Positions 34,021-42,449 of a DNA stretch of 64,000 bases are shown here, piece by piece (positions within the stretch are counted from its first letter, which is position 1; each line of letters starts with the position of its first letter). The notes under the pieces were generated by a model. It had not been told where the DNA came from. It was given only the letters and a program-made list of their open reading frames with translations, and made no database searches. Position numbers and translations under genes: made by a program. The DNA comes from Streptomyces triculaminicus (GTDB lineage: Bacteria; Actinomycetota; Actinomycetes; Streptomycetales; Streptomycetaceae), in the NCBI RefSeq assembly GCF_017349075.1, contig NZ_JAFMOF010000003.1:186001-250000 (forward strand). The letters are read 5' to 3'.

Positions 34021-34806
34021 ATGGCGGCCACTGACCGCGTGGTGGGGCTCGGCCAGCCCTGCTGGGTGAGCCTGATGACCGCCGACCTTTCCGCGGCGCA
34101 GAACTTCTACGGGGCGGTGCTGGGCTGGGCCTTCCGCGCCGCCTCCTTCGGCGAGGGCTTCTCCGTGGCGCTCGCCGACGGCAAGCCCGTCGCCGGCCTC
34201 ACCGACATCGCCCGCCGCATCGGCATGGCCGTCTCCTGGACCAGCTACTTCGCCGTCGGCGACGCCGACATGGTCTCGGCGCGGGTGCGCGAGCGCGGGG
34301 GCACCGTCGCCGTGGGCCCGCTTGCCGTCGGCAGCGGCCGGGTGGTCCTGGCCGCCGACCCGGCGGGGGCCGTCTTCGGCTTCTGGGAGGGCCGCAACGT
34401 CCCCGACTGGGGCATCGGCAAGGGCGCCGCCCCCGCCTGGCTCGAGCTGCGCACCCGGGACGCCTTCGCGGCCGCCATGTTCTACGGCGAGATCTTCGAC
34501 TGGGCCGTCGACCGGCCGGGCCGCTGCGAGGTCCGCTACGAGGACGAGATGGTGACCGTACGGGCCGGCGGGCACACCGTGGCCTGCCTGCGCGGCGGGG
34601 CCATCGAGGCCGACCCCGACCCGCGCATCAGGCCGCGCTGGCACGTCTACTTCCGCGTCGACGACGTGGAGAAGGCCGTGGAATCGGCCCTCGCGGCCGG
34701 CGGGGCCGTGGTCAACGAGCCCGGCGGCCCCGGGGCGGGCCGGGAGGCGACGCTGCGCGACCCCGAGGGGGCCATGTTCACGGTCACCTCGAAGACGAGC
34801 TGCTGA
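34021..34806 (+). CDS. VOC-family protein with two glyoxalase-like domains
   Basis: The 261-residue protein has two tandem VOC modules. The first starts QPCWVSLMTADLSAAQNFYGAVLGW and ends near VVLAADPAGAVFGFWEG. The second starts PAWLELRTRDAFAAAMFYGEIFDW and ends ATLRDPEGAMFTVT. Metal ligands of classical glyoxalases are only partly present, so it may be a binding (resistance-type) or dioxygenase-like protein. It is convergent with the TetR gene. Confidence 0.83.
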   Translation: MAATDRVVGLGQPCWVSLMTADLSAAQNFYGAVLGWAFRAASFGEGFSVALADGKPVAGLTDIARRIGMAVSWTSYFAVGDADMVSARVRERGGTVAVGPLAVGSGRVVLAADPAGAVFGFWEGRNVPDWGIGKGAAPAWLELRTRDAFAAAMFYGEIFDWAVDRPGRCEVRYEDEMVTVRAGGHTVACLRGGAIEADPDPRIRPRWHVYFRVDDVEKAVESALAAGGAVVNEPGGPGAGREATLRDPEGAMFTVTSKTSC

Positions 34807-34852
34807 GACGCCTCTCTTGAGACGCCTCTCGCGCCCCGCTTCCGGCGCGGGC

Positions 34853-35518
34853 TCAGACGGCCGGCGTGCCCAGGATCCCGTTGAGCAGGACCCGTAGGGC
34901 CCAGGCCTCGCGGTCGCCGCCGGACAGGAGGGCCTCCCGCATGGAGGTGATCATCGGGTAGCGGTCGGCCGGCAGGGACGCGTAGTGCCGGTCGATGTCG
35001 GCGATGTGGTCCTCCTGGACCATGTCCTTCGCGTTGTAGGCGCTCTGCTCGGCCGCCGACGCGGTGATGTGGAGGTGGAGCAGGTCGACGGCCCAGGCGG
35101 CGGTGGTGTCGTCGAGGCCGCCCTGCTTGAGCAGGGCCAGCACGCGGTCGAGGACGAGCAGGGCGTTGGCCCCCTGGGGGATGCCCCCGAGCGCGGTGAG
35201 CGCGAGCCCCTCGTGCCGGCCCATCGCCTCGACGGTGGCGGCGACGAGCGCGCGGAGCTGCTCCCGCCAGTCGCCCTCCGAGGTCAGGGGCACCTGCCCC
35301 AGGGCCTCGTCGAGCATCGCCGCCATCAGGTCGTCGCGGTTCTTGACGTAGACGTAGAGCGAGGCCGGGCCGGTGTCCAGTTCCTGGGCGACACGGCGCA
35401 TGGTCAGCGCGTCCAGACCGTCGCGGTCCAGCACCCGCAGCCCCGTCCGCACGATCACGTCGCGGCTCAGCGGGGCTTTGGCGGGCCGCGCGCGGCGACT
35501 CATCGGCTGGGTGCTCAT
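34853..35518 (-). CDS. TetR/AcrR-family transcriptional regulator
   Basis: The 221-residue protein has an N-terminal helix-turn-helix (LSRDVIVRTGLRVLDRDGLDALTMRRVAQELDTGPASLYVYVKNRDDLMAAML) and a TetR_C-type ligand domain. It is divergent from an MFS remnant and an NmrA-like gene, and the 144-base gap carries five copies of a 13-bp palindrome, almost certainly its operators. Autoregulation and control of the divergent unit are expected. The ligand is unknown. Confidence 0.9.
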   Translation of the reverse strand: MSTQPMSRRARPAKAPLSRDVIVRTGLRVLDRDGLDALTMRRVAQELDTGPASLYVYVKNRDDLMAAMLDEALGQVPLTSEGDWREQLRALVAATVEAMGRHEGLALTALGGIPQGANALLVLDRVLALLKQGGLDDTTAAWAVDLLHLHITASAAEQSAYNAKDMVQEDHIADIDRHYASLPADRYPMITSMREALLSGGDREAWALRVLLNGILGTPAV

Positions 35519-35538
35519 GGCGCGAGCCTACCCCTCGA

Positions 35539-35633
35539 CGAACGCCGTTTGGAACGAACGACGTTTGACACGAACAGTGTTCGTTTCCTACGGTGATGTC
35601 GCAACGAACGGCGTTCGCCACGATCGACGTTCG
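35539..35633. promoter_or_regulatory. Five-copy TetR operator array
   Basis: Five 13-bp copies of the palindrome CGAACGNCGTTCG, or close variants, start at 35539, 35555, 35571, 35605 and 35621. Copies 1-3 and 4-5 are exactly 16 bp apart, and the middle gap is 34 bp. The array fills the divergent region between the TetR gene and the MFS remnant. Confidence 0.8.
35565..35594 (+). promoter_or_regulatory. Promoter of the MFS remnant/NmrA-like unit
   Basis: TTGACA (35565-35570) and TACGGT (35589-35594) are 18 bases apart, a good vegetative Streptomyces promoter. Operator copy 3 (35571-35583) fills most of the spacer, so repressor binding would block polymerase. Confidence 0.6.
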
Positions 35634-35662
35634 TATTCGCCGTCGCTCCGGGAGCCCCCACC

Positions 35663-35965
35663 ATGACCACACTCGCCGCCCCCGCCCCCGCGGCCGCGAT
35701 CTCCCCACCACGCCGGTGGGCCGTCCTGGCCGTGGTCCTCGCGGCCGAGATCCTCGACCTCCTCGACTCGACGATCACCAACCTCGCCGCGCCGACCATC
35801 GCCGCCGACCTCCACGGCGGGGAATCCCTGGTCCAGTGGCTCGGCGCCGGCTCCGGCCAGGCCCACGCCATGGCCGTCAGCCTCCTCCTCGTGGCCGGCG
35901 CGACCGGCGTCAGCTGCTGCCTGGTGCGGCTGCTGCCCCGCAACGCGCAGCCCCGGCACCACTGA
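35663..35965 (+). pseudogene. Internally deleted MFS (DHA2/EmrB-like) transporter gene
   Basis: The 100-residue frame starts like a 14-helix drug exporter: RRWAVLAVVLAAEILDLLDS (helix 1) with TITNLAAPTIAADLHGGESLVQWL. It then jumps to AHAMAVSLLLVAGATGVSC plus a short hydrophilic tail, like the last helix and C terminus of the same family. Members are normally about 470-520 residues, so roughly helices 2-13 are missing in frame. It cannot be a working transporter. It keeps a good promoter, operators and GGGAG Shine-Dalgarno, and lies ahead of the NmrA-like gene. Confidence 0.75.
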
Positions 35966-36048
35966 GATCCCCGGCCGGGCCTCCCGGCGGCCCACCCGGC
36001 GGACCTGTCACCTCACCCGACCGACCCAATCAGCGAAAGCAGCACGAC

Positions 36049-36885
36049 ATGATCCTGATCACCGGAGGCCGCGGCGCGGTCGCCACCCACCTGCTCACCC
36101 TGCTGCGCGAGCACGGCACGCCCGTCCGCGTCGCCTCCTCCGCCCCCGGCGAGCTCGACCTGCCCGAGGACGTTCCGTCGGTCGCGCTCGACCTCACCGA
36201 CCCGGCGACCTTCCCCGCGGCCCTCGCCGGCGTCACCTCGGTCTTCCTCTACGCCACCGCCGACCACATCACCGAGTTCGCCGACCGGGCCGCCGAGGCC
36301 GGAGTCGACCACATCGTGCTGCTCTCGTCCTCCTCGGTGCTCGGCCCCGACCCCGAGGACGACCTGCTCGCCAAGTCCCACCTCGACGTGGAGAAGGCGC
36401 TGCTGGCCTCGCCGGTCGCCACCACGATCCTGCGACCGGGCGCCTTCGCCGGCAACGCCGGCGGCTGGGCGTGGTCCATCGCCTCCGGCACCCCCGTGAG
36501 CCTGCCGTTCCCCGGCGCCTATGCCGAGCCCGTTCACGAGAAGGACGTGGCCGAGGCCGCCTTCTCCGCCCTCACCGACCCCCGGCACCGCGGCGGCCGG
36601 TTCACCCTGACCGGACCCGCCACGATGACCTTCACCGAGCAGATCGACCAGCTCGCCGCGGTCATAGGCCGGCCGATCGCGACCAAGCGCGTCACCCCGG
36701 AGGAGTGGAAGAGCGAGATGGCCGCGTACGTCCCCGGCCCCTACGCCGACGCCCTCCTGAACTGGTGGCAGTCCAACGACGGCAAGCCGGGCGAGCCCAC
36801 CGGCGGCGTCGAGGACCTCACCGGCCACCCCGCCCGCGCCTTCGCCACCTGGGTCGCCGACCACGCCGCCGACTTCACGCGCTGA
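36049..36885 (+). CDS. NAD(P)-binding NmrA/SDR-like reductase
   Basis: The 278-residue protein is an atypical short-chain dehydrogenase of the NmrA/quinone-reductase type. It has the nucleotide-binding start MILITGGRGAVATHLLTLLR, SVFLYATADHITEFADRAAEAGVDHIVLLSSSSVLG, ILRPGAFAGNAGGWAW and a C-terminal QIDQLAAVIGRPIATKRVTPEEW. Related proteins sense NADP(H) or reduce quinones. It follows the MFS remnant and is probably controlled by the divergent TetR protein. Confidence 0.82.
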   Translation: MILITGGRGAVATHLLTLLREHGTPVRVASSAPGELDLPEDVPSVALDLTDPATFPAALAGVTSVFLYATADHITEFADRAAEAGVDHIVLLSSSSVLGPDPEDDLLAKSHLDVEKALLASPVATTILRPGAFAGNAGGWAWSIASGTPVSLPFPGAYAEPVHEKDVAEAAFSALTDPRHRGGRFTLTGPATMTFTEQIDQLAAVIGRPIATKRVTPEEWKSEMAAYVPGPYADALLNWWQSNDGKPGEPTGGVEDLTGHPARAFATWVADHAADFTR

Positions 36886-36917
36886 GCCCGTTCTTCCCTC
36901 CTCCGGCCTCAGGCCCT

Positions 36918-37823
36918 CTACGCCTCGGCTCGCCCCGCTCCGGGCTCCGGATCGGTCGTGCGCCAGAAGCCGACGAGGGCCTCGGCCGTTTCGGCGGGCC
37001 GCTCCGCGTTGGGGGAGTGACCCGCGCCCGACACGATCGTGCGGTGCGCCGAGAGCTCCTTGGCCATCTCGGTGATCCTCGGCACCGGCCAGGCGTAGTC
37101 GAGCACGCCGGAGATGACGTGCTTGGGCAGCGGCACCGCCGCCAGCTCCGCCGTACGGTCCGGTTCCTCGATCAACTGGCGGCCCGTCGCCATCAGTTGC
37201 TCGGGAACGGTCGTCGTCCAGCGCCGGTGCAGGAAGTCCGCCAGCCCCGGCGCCTTGCCGTCCGCCGCCGCGTTCTCGGCGTCCCGGCGCTGCATCTCCC
37301 GCCAGACGCTCTCCATGTCGAGGACCGCCAGGGCCTGGATCAGCTCGCGGGTCCGGGCCTGCTGTGTCGCGGAGATCGACCCGGCGCCGCTGCTCATGAC
37401 GGTCAGCGAGCGGAACGGGGACGCGTCCGCGAGGACGGCGGCGCGGGTGATGAGACCGCCGAGGGAGTGCCCGAGGAGATGGATGCCGGGCCGGCCGTCC
37501 TCGGCCGTGAGGGCCGCGGCCTGGGCCAGGACGTCGCGGGCCAACTCGTCCTGGGCGTAGGCGGCTTCGTCGCGGGGCCCGGGCGTCTCGTGCTGTCCGC
37601 GCCCGTCCACGGCGACGGCGCGGTAGCCGGCGGCGGCCAGGGGCTCGAGGAGGGCGATGAAGTCCTCCTTGCTGCCGGTGAAGCCCGGTACGAGGAGGAC
37701 GGTGCCGCGCCGTGGCGACGCGGGGCCCGGGCGCGCGTCGTGGACGGCGAACTCGCCGCGTGCGGTGGCGAGACGGTACGCGCTGGCGCACGCGGGCAGG
37801 GTGAGGAACGGGGGCCGGCTCAT
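36918..37823 (-). CDS. Alpha/beta hydrolase
   Basis: The 301-residue enzyme has an oxyanion segment LLVPGFTGSKEDF, nucleophile elbow LLGHSLGGLI (Ser), a probable catalytic Asp in SGVLDYAWPVP or nearby, and His in VSGAGHSPNAERP. The cap region (QQARTRELIQALAVLDMESVWREMQRRD) is helical. The substrate is not predictable. It converges on the NmrA-like gene and lies downstream of the helicase, separated by a strong terminator. Confidence 0.83.
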   Translation of the reverse strand: MSRPPFLTLPACASAYRLATARGEFAVHDARPGPASPRRGTVLLVPGFTGSKEDFIALLEPLAAAGYRAVAVDGRGQHETPGPRDEAAYAQDELARDVLAQAAALTAEDGRPGIHLLGHSLGGLITRAAVLADASPFRSLTVMSSGAGSISATQQARTRELIQALAVLDMESVWREMQRRDAENAAADGKAPGLADFLHRRWTTTVPEQLMATGRQLIEEPDRTAELAAVPLPKHVISGVLDYAWPVPRITEMAKELSAHRTIVSGAGHSPNAERPAETAEALVGFWRTTDPEPGAGRAEA

Positions 37824-37853
37824 GCCCCGAGGCTAACGCCGGGGGCTCACGCG

Positions 37854-37890
37854 CCGCCGGACGGGCTGCGGTTCGCAGCCCGTCCGGCGG
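37854..37890. terminator. Strong terminator after the helicase gene
   Basis: A perfect 17-bp stem (37854-37870 with 37874-37890) has the loop GTT. It lies between the helicase stop and the hydrolase start, both on the minus strand. Confidence 0.85.
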
Positions 37891-37905
37891 TAGGCGTCAT
37901 GACCG

Positions 37906-40383
37906 TCAGGCCGAGGCGGCCTTCGGGGCGGCCGTCTTCTTGGCGGTCCGCGTGCGCTTCGGCTTGGCCTCGGCGTCGGCCTCTACCGCCGGGGCGGCGG
38001 CCTTCTTGGCGGCCGCGCGCGTGCGCTTGGGCTTCTCCTCCGTCGCCTCGACGACGGCGGCGGCGGCCTTCTTGGTCGTGCGGGTCCGCTTGGGCTTCTC
38101 CGCCACGGTCTCGGCGGCCTCGGCCGTCTCGACCGGGGCGACGGCCTTCTTGGCCGTACGGGTCCGCTTGGGCTTCTCCACGACCGTCTCGGCCGCCTCG
38201 GCGGTGTCGACGGCGGCGACGGCCTTCTTCGTGGCGGCGCGGGTGCGCTTGGGCTTCTCCGCGACGGCCTCGACGGCCTCGGCCGTCTCGACGGCGGCGG
38301 CGGCCTTCTTGGTCGTGCGGGTCCGCTTGGGCTTCTCCGCCACGGTCTCGGCGGCCTCGGCCGTCTCGACCGGGGCGACGGCCTTCTTGGCGGCACGGGT
38401 CCGCTTGGGCTTCTCCACGACCGTCTCGGCCGCCTCGGCGGTGTCGACGGCGGCGACGGCCTTCTTCGCGGCGGCGCGGGTGCGCTTGGGCTTCTCCGCG
38501 ACCACCTCGACGGCCTCGGCCGTCTCGACGACGGCGGCGGCCTTCTTGGCGACGCGCGTGCGCTTGGGCTTCTCCACGACCGTCTCGACCGCCTCGGCGG
38601 TGTCGACGACCGCGACGGCCTTCTTCGCCGTACGGGTCCGCTTCGGCTTCTCCGCGGCGGCCACGACCGCCTCGGCGGCCTCGACGACGGCGACAGCCTC
38701 GGCCGTCTCCACCGCGGCGACGGCCTTCTTCGCCGTACGGGTGCGCTTCGGCCTGGCCGGAGCCTCCACCGCCACGGCGGGCTCGGCGACCGGCGCAGGG
38801 GCCTCCGCCACCACGGGGGTGACCGGGGCGGCGACGGTGACCGGAGCCGAGGACGCGCCATTGCGCGTGCGGCGACGGCGGCGCGGGCGCGCCGGGGTCT
38901 CGGGAGCGCCGGAGAGCTCCTCGGCCACCGGAGCGGCCACCGGGGCGGCCGCGGCGGCTGGCGCCGCGGCGGACGTCATGGACGAGCCACCGCGCGTGCG
39001 GCGACGCTGGCGCGGGGTGCGGGTGCGCTCCGGGCGCTCCGTACGCTCCTCGGTCTTGGGGCCGCGACCGCGGTCACGGTCGCCACGGCCACGGCCGCCC
39101 GGCTCGCCGAGGTCCTCGACCTCCTCGGCCGCGAGCCCGGCCAGCGTCCGCTCGGAACGCGGCAGGATGCCCTTCGTGCCGGCGGGGATGCCGAGCAGCT
39201 CGTACAGGTGCGGGGACGTGGAGTACGTCTCCTCCGGCTCGTCGAACGGCAGCTCGAGCGCCTTGTTGATGAGCTTCCAGCGCGGGATGTCGTCCCAGTC
39301 GACCAGCGTGACGGCCGTACCCGACTTGCCCGCGCGGCCGGTGCGGCCGACGCGGTGCAGGTAGGTCTTCTCGTCCTCGGGGGTCTGGTAGTTGACGACG
39401 TGGGTGACGTCGTCCACGTCGATGCCGCGGGCGGCGACGTCGGTGCAGACCAGGACGTCGACCTTGCCGTTGCGGAAGGCGCGCAGCGCCTGCTCGCGGG
39501 CGCCCTGGCCGAGGTCGCCGTGGACGGCGCCGGCGGCGAAGCCGCGGCGGGTCAGCTGCTCGGAGATGTCGGCGGCGGTCCGCTTCGTGCGGCAGAAGAT
39601 CATCGCGCGGTTGCGGCCCTCCGCCTGCAGGATGCGGGCGACCATCTCCGGCTTGTCCATGTTGTGGGCGCGGAAGATGTGCTGGGCGATGTGGGCGTGG
39701 GTCTGGCCCTCGTCGTCCGGCGAGGTGGCGCGGATGTGCGTGGGCTGCGACATGTAGCGCCGCGCGAGGGAGATGACGGCGCCCGGCATGGTGGCCGAGA
39801 ACAGCATCGTCTGACGCTTGGCGGGGAGCATCGTGATGATGCGCTCGACGTCGGGCAGGAAGCCCAGGTCGAGCATCTCGTCGGCCTCGTCCAGGACGAG
39901 CGCCTTGACGTGCGCCAGGCTGAGCTTCTTCTGGCCCGCGAGGTCCAGCAGTCGGCCGGGCGTGCCGACGATCACGTCGACGCCCTTCTTGAGGGCCTCG
40001 ACCTGGGGCTCGTAGGCGCGGCCGCCGTAGATGGCCTGGACGCGGACGTTACGGACCTTGCCGGCGGTGAGGAGGTCGTTGGTGACCTGCTGGCACAGCT
40101 CACGGGTGGGAACCACGATGAGCGCCTGCGCGGCGTCGGTCAGCTGCTCGGGCTTCGCCCGGCCGGCCTCGACGTCGGCGGGGACCACGACGCGCTCCAG
40201 CAGGGGCAGGCCGAAGCCCAGGGTCTTTCCGGTGCCGGTCTTGGCCTGGCCGATGACGTCGGAGCCGGAGAGGGCGACCGGGAGCGTCATCTCCTGGATG
40301 GGGAACGGATTGACGATGCCGACAGCCTCGAGGGCCTCGGCGGTTTCGGACAGAATCCCGAGTTCGCGGAAAGTGGACAGAAT
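37906..40383 (-). CDS. DEAD-box RNA helicase with long basic repeat tail (non-ATG start?)
   Basis: The core is a RhlE/DeaD-type ATP-dependent RNA helicase: FPIQEMTLPVALSG (Q motif), AKTGTGKT (I), VPTRELCQQV (Ia), LDEADEMLDLGF (II, DEAD), SATMPG (III), VHGDLGQGAREQALRAF and HRVGRTGRAG (VI). The C-terminal ~400 residues hold Arg/Glu-rich stretches, then 11 KPKRTR-AKKA units. The conserved region starts STFRELGILSETAEALEAVG. The only Shine-Dalgarno (GAAGAGG) lies just before ATT 40383 and CTG 40380, so a non-standard start is proposed; upstream ATG 40473 and GTG 40518 lack one. It probably acts in ribosome assembly or RNA decay at low temperature. Rv3211 (rhlE) has the same neighbour. Confidence 0.88.
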   Translation of the reverse strand: MLSTFRELGILSETAEALEAVGIVNPFPIQEMTLPVALSGSDVIGQAKTGTGKTLGFGLPLLERVVVPADVEAGRAKPEQLTDAAQALIVVPTRELCQQVTNDLLTAGKVRNVRVQAIYGGRAYEPQVEALKKGVDVIVGTPGRLLDLAGQKKLSLAHVKALVLDEADEMLDLGFLPDVERIITMLPAKRQTMLFSATMPGAVISLARRYMSQPTHIRATSPDDEGQTHAHIAQHIFRAHNMDKPEMVARILQAEGRNRAMIFCRTKRTAADISEQLTRRGFAAGAVHGDLGQGAREQALRAFRNGKVDVLVCTDVAARGIDVDDVTHVVNYQTPEDEKTYLHRVGRTGRAGKSGTAVTLVDWDDIPRWKLINKALELPFDEPEETYSTSPHLYELLGIPAGTKGILPRSERTLAGLAAEEVEDLGEPGGRGRGDRDRGRGPKTEERTERPERTRTPRQRRRTRGGSSMTSAAAPAAAAAPVAAPVAEELSGAPETPARPRRRRRTRNGASSAPVTVAAPVTPVVAEAPAPVAEPAVAVEAPARPKRTRTAKKAVAAVETAEAVAVVEAAEAVVAAAEKPKRTRTAKKAVAVVDTAEAVETVVEKPKRTRVAKKAAAVVETAEAVEVVAEKPKRTRAAAKKAVAAVDTAEAAETVVEKPKRTRAAKKAVAPVETAEAAETVAEKPKRTRTTKKAAAAVETAEAVEAVAEKPKRTRAATKKAVAAVDTAEAAETVVEKPKRTRTAKKAVAPVETAEAAETVAEKPKRTRTTKKAAAAVVEATEEKPKRTRAAAKKAAAPAVEADAEAKPKRTRTAKKTAAPKAASA
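37909..38757 (-). repeat. Tandem repeats encoding the helicase tail
   Basis: Eleven units of about 60-80 bp encode (K/R)PKRTR-x-(A/T)KKA followed by an Ala/Val/Glu-rich spacer such as VETAEAVETVVE. Units 4-6 and 7-9 are near copies of each other (about 235 bp), showing a recent block duplication. The encoded tail alternates Lys/Arg clusters with acidic helices, like histone H1-type tails. Confidence 0.85.
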
Positions 40384-40803
40384 CTTGCCTCTTCTGTGAG
40401 ACGCGGCGCGTGGCGCACGAAGGGGGTCGTACGAATGTGACGTACGCACCGCGCCGGGTGACGATCCGGCCATGGGGCGACCGGGTGACGCGGGACCACT
40501 GCCTTCGCTCGAGCACACGTGCCGCTAGCGGATCCCTCCAGGTGCGTACGTCTCGTACGTACCGCGCGGAGGGCGGTCGGTTTTGTGGAAGCCGATCGGG
40601 CCACCGACCGGGCATCCGCTGGTGCCCCGGAGACGCGCCTCCAGAAGACTCAGCATGAGTTCGGCCCGTCGAATACTCGACTGGCCTATTACCACTGTAC
40701 CCCGGAAAGGCGCATGTGTGTCCGGACAATCCCGTGTCCGGATCCTGAGGAACTGTCTGACCAGGGGCTTCCGCGTGTCGCGCGGGGGGCTATCGTTCGC
40801 TGC
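40384..40803. other. 420-base divergent intergenic region
   Basis: This separates the helicase and ferritin-like genes. It has several tacgt-rich inverted segments (GTGCGTACGTCTCGTACGTAC near 40541-40561) that could fold in the helicase leader. A TATCGT element (40791-40796) lies 7 bases before the ferritin-like ATG, suggesting a leaderless or very short-leader transcript. No gene was recognised. Confidence 0.35.
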
Positions 40804-41550
40804 ATGGAGACGCCCGACACGCCAGAGAACGCCACCGAGCCCGTGGCCGAGCTCACCGGAATCGCCGCCCAGGACTGGGCCCACGCCTCCGCCGACCCGC
40901 AGTACCGGGCGGCCGTGGTGGATCTGCTCGGCGCCCTCGCCTACGGCGAGCTGGCCGCCTTCGAGCGGCTGGCGGAGGACGCCAAGCTGGCGCCGACCCT
41001 GGACGACAAGGCCGCCCTCGCCAAGATGGCCGCGGCGGAGTTCCAGCACTTCCAGCGCCTGCGGGACCGCCTGGAGGCCGTCGACGTGCAGCCGACCGGG
41101 GCCATGGAGCCCTTCGCGGCCGGCGTGGACGAGTTCCACCGCCAGACCGCCCCGTCGGACTGGCTCGAGGGCCTGGTCAAGGCCTATGTCGGCGACTCGA
41201 TCGCCAGTGACTTCTACCGCGAGGTCGCGGCCCGGCTGGACTCCGACACCCGGGCGCTGGTGCTGACGGTGCTGGACGACACGGGGCACGCCACGTTCGC
41301 GGTCGAGAAGGTGCGCGCCGCGATCGAGGCCGACCCGCGGGTGGGCGGCCGGCTCGCGCTGTGGGCGCGGCGGCTGATGGGCGAGGCGCTCTCGCAGGCG
41401 CAGCGCGTGGTCGCCGAGCGTGACGCGCTGTCGACGATGCTCGTGGGCGGAGTGGCCGGCGGCTTCGACCTCGCGGAGGTCGGGAAGATGTTCTCCCGGA
41501 TCACCGAGGCGCACACCAAGCGGATGGCCGCGCTCGGCCTGGCGGCGTAA
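40804..41550 (+). CDS. Ferritin-like domain protein (Rv3210c-like)
   Basis: The 248-residue helical protein from ATG 40804 has ferritin-like features: LLGALAYGELAAFERLAEDAKLAP, KMAAAEFQHFQRLRDRLEAVDV (EFQHF-type Glu/His pair), VGDSIASDFYREVAARLD and LDDTGHATFAVEKV. This pattern is shared with MiaE-like di-iron hydroxylases and a widely conserved actinobacterial family. A di-iron centre is plausible. It is divergent from the helicase as Rv3210c is from Rv3211. Confidence 0.82.
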   Translation: METPDTPENATEPVAELTGIAAQDWAHASADPQYRAAVVDLLGALAYGELAAFERLAEDAKLAPTLDDKAALAKMAAAEFQHFQRLRDRLEAVDVQPTGAMEPFAAGVDEFHRQTAPSDWLEGLVKAYVGDSIASDFYREVAARLDSDTRALVLTVLDDTGHATFAVEKVRAAIEADPRVGGRLALWARRLMGEALSQAQRVVAERDALSTMLVGGVAGGFDLAEVGKMFSRITEAHTKRMAALGLAA

Positions 41551-41602
41551 CGAAGGACGCGGCAGGGACAACGCGCACCACCGGATCCCGCGGATCCGCC
41601 CC

Positions 41603-41881
41603 TCAGGCCGTGGCTGATCGGCGGGGCCGGGCGGCCGGGCGCAGCAGCAGGGAGACCAGCGCGAGGGCCACGCCCAGCGACACCCCGAGGGTGGCCAGGG
41701 TGTGGCCCGGTCCCAGCACCGAGTGGGCCAGCAGGGCGCCGAACAGCGCGGCGCCCGGTCCGGTGGACAGCGCGAGGGCGCGGGAGCGGAACTGTCCGAA
41801 GCGCGCGGGAAGCCACCGCAGGGCTCCGTAGGAGACGGCGAGGCCGATCAGGACCGAGCCGAGCGCTTCCCAGAGGATCAT
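41603..41881 (-). CDS. Small membrane protein
   Basis: ATG 41881 is chosen because GGGAGG lies 8 bases upstream; the nearer ATG at 41887 is too close to it. The 92-residue product (MILWEALGSVLIGLAVSYGA) has three hydrophobic helices, including GPGAALFGALLAHSVLG and LATLGVSLGVALALVSLLL, and a basic C-terminal tail. It has no named family; it is conserved-looking by codon bias only. Confidence 0.7.
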   Translation of the reverse strand: MILWEALGSVLIGLAVSYGALRWLPARFGQFRSRALALSTGPGAALFGALLAHSVLGPGHTLATLGVSLGVALALVSLLLRPAARPRRSATA

Positions 41882-41993
41882 GCTCATTCCCTCCCGTGAG
41901 TGGCCGAGAAGCGGGGTGCAAATCGGTCGTAGCGGTCTTACCCCATGACCGACCCGGGCAACCCTCGTTCCGGGCCCGGTGTGGCGTACGAAC

Positions 41994-42036
41994 AACGGCG
42001 GGGCCCCGGTGAGTTCAGCACCGGGGCCCCGCCGTT
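41994..42036. terminator. Terminator after the DUF3107 gene
   Basis: A perfect 18-bp stem (41994-42011 with 42019-42036) encloses AGTTCAG. It lies just after the DUF3107 stop, on the minus strand. Confidence 0.85.
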
Positions 42037-42055
42037 CATTTCCGCTGGACGCGGG

Positions 42056-42283
42056 TCACATGGCGCCGAAGCCGACCTTGCGGACGGTGGGCTCGCCGAT
42101 CTCCACGTACGCCAGGCGGTCGGCCGGGACCATGACCTTGCGGCCGCGGTCGTCCACCAGGGTCAGCAGCTGCGTCGTGCCGGCCAGCGCCTCGGACACC
42201 GCGCGCTCGACCTCCTCGGCAGTCAGCCCGCTCTCCAGAACGATCTCGCGGGGCGCCTGCTGCACGCCGATCTTGACCTCCAC
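42056..42283 (-). CDS. DUF3107 small conserved protein (Rv3208A/TB9.4-like)
   Basis: From GTG 42283 (GGAGG 8 bases upstream) the 75-residue product reads MEVKIGVQQAPREIVLESGL and contains VERAVSEALAGTTQLLTLVDDRGRKVMVPADRLAYVEIG. This matches the actinobacterial DUF3107 family. It sits next to a TetR gene as Rv3208A does next to Rv3208. The function is unknown; the family is small, soluble and nearly universal in the phylum. Confidence 0.88.
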   Translation of the reverse strand: MEVKIGVQQAPREIVLESGLTAEEVERAVSEALAGTTQLLTLVDDRGRKVMVPADRLAYVEIGEPTVRKVGFGAM

Positions 42284-42449
42284 GGTCTGTCCCTCCGAAG
42301 GTGTGGGGTTCCCCCTTGGCTGAGCCCAGGGGAGGGGTGCGCGGAGCGATCCGCGCCGTACGGTCCACACATTAGCCCGGCACGGGCGCCCGGCCGGGCC
42401 CGGTGCGCACGCTCGCAGCGAACACGTGCGACGCGCCCGGGCGCGGGGG

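Noticed and set aside
37909..38757. Possible CRISPR-like array because of regular repeats
   Set aside because: Units are coding, degenerate, lack unique spacers of constant length, and there are no cas genes.
37940..39364. 474-codon plus-strand frame opposite the helicase tail (repeating VRVRLGFS-type units)
   Set aside because: It mirrors the repeat DNA of the helicase; the minus-strand frame has clear helicase motifs and the repeats follow its codons.
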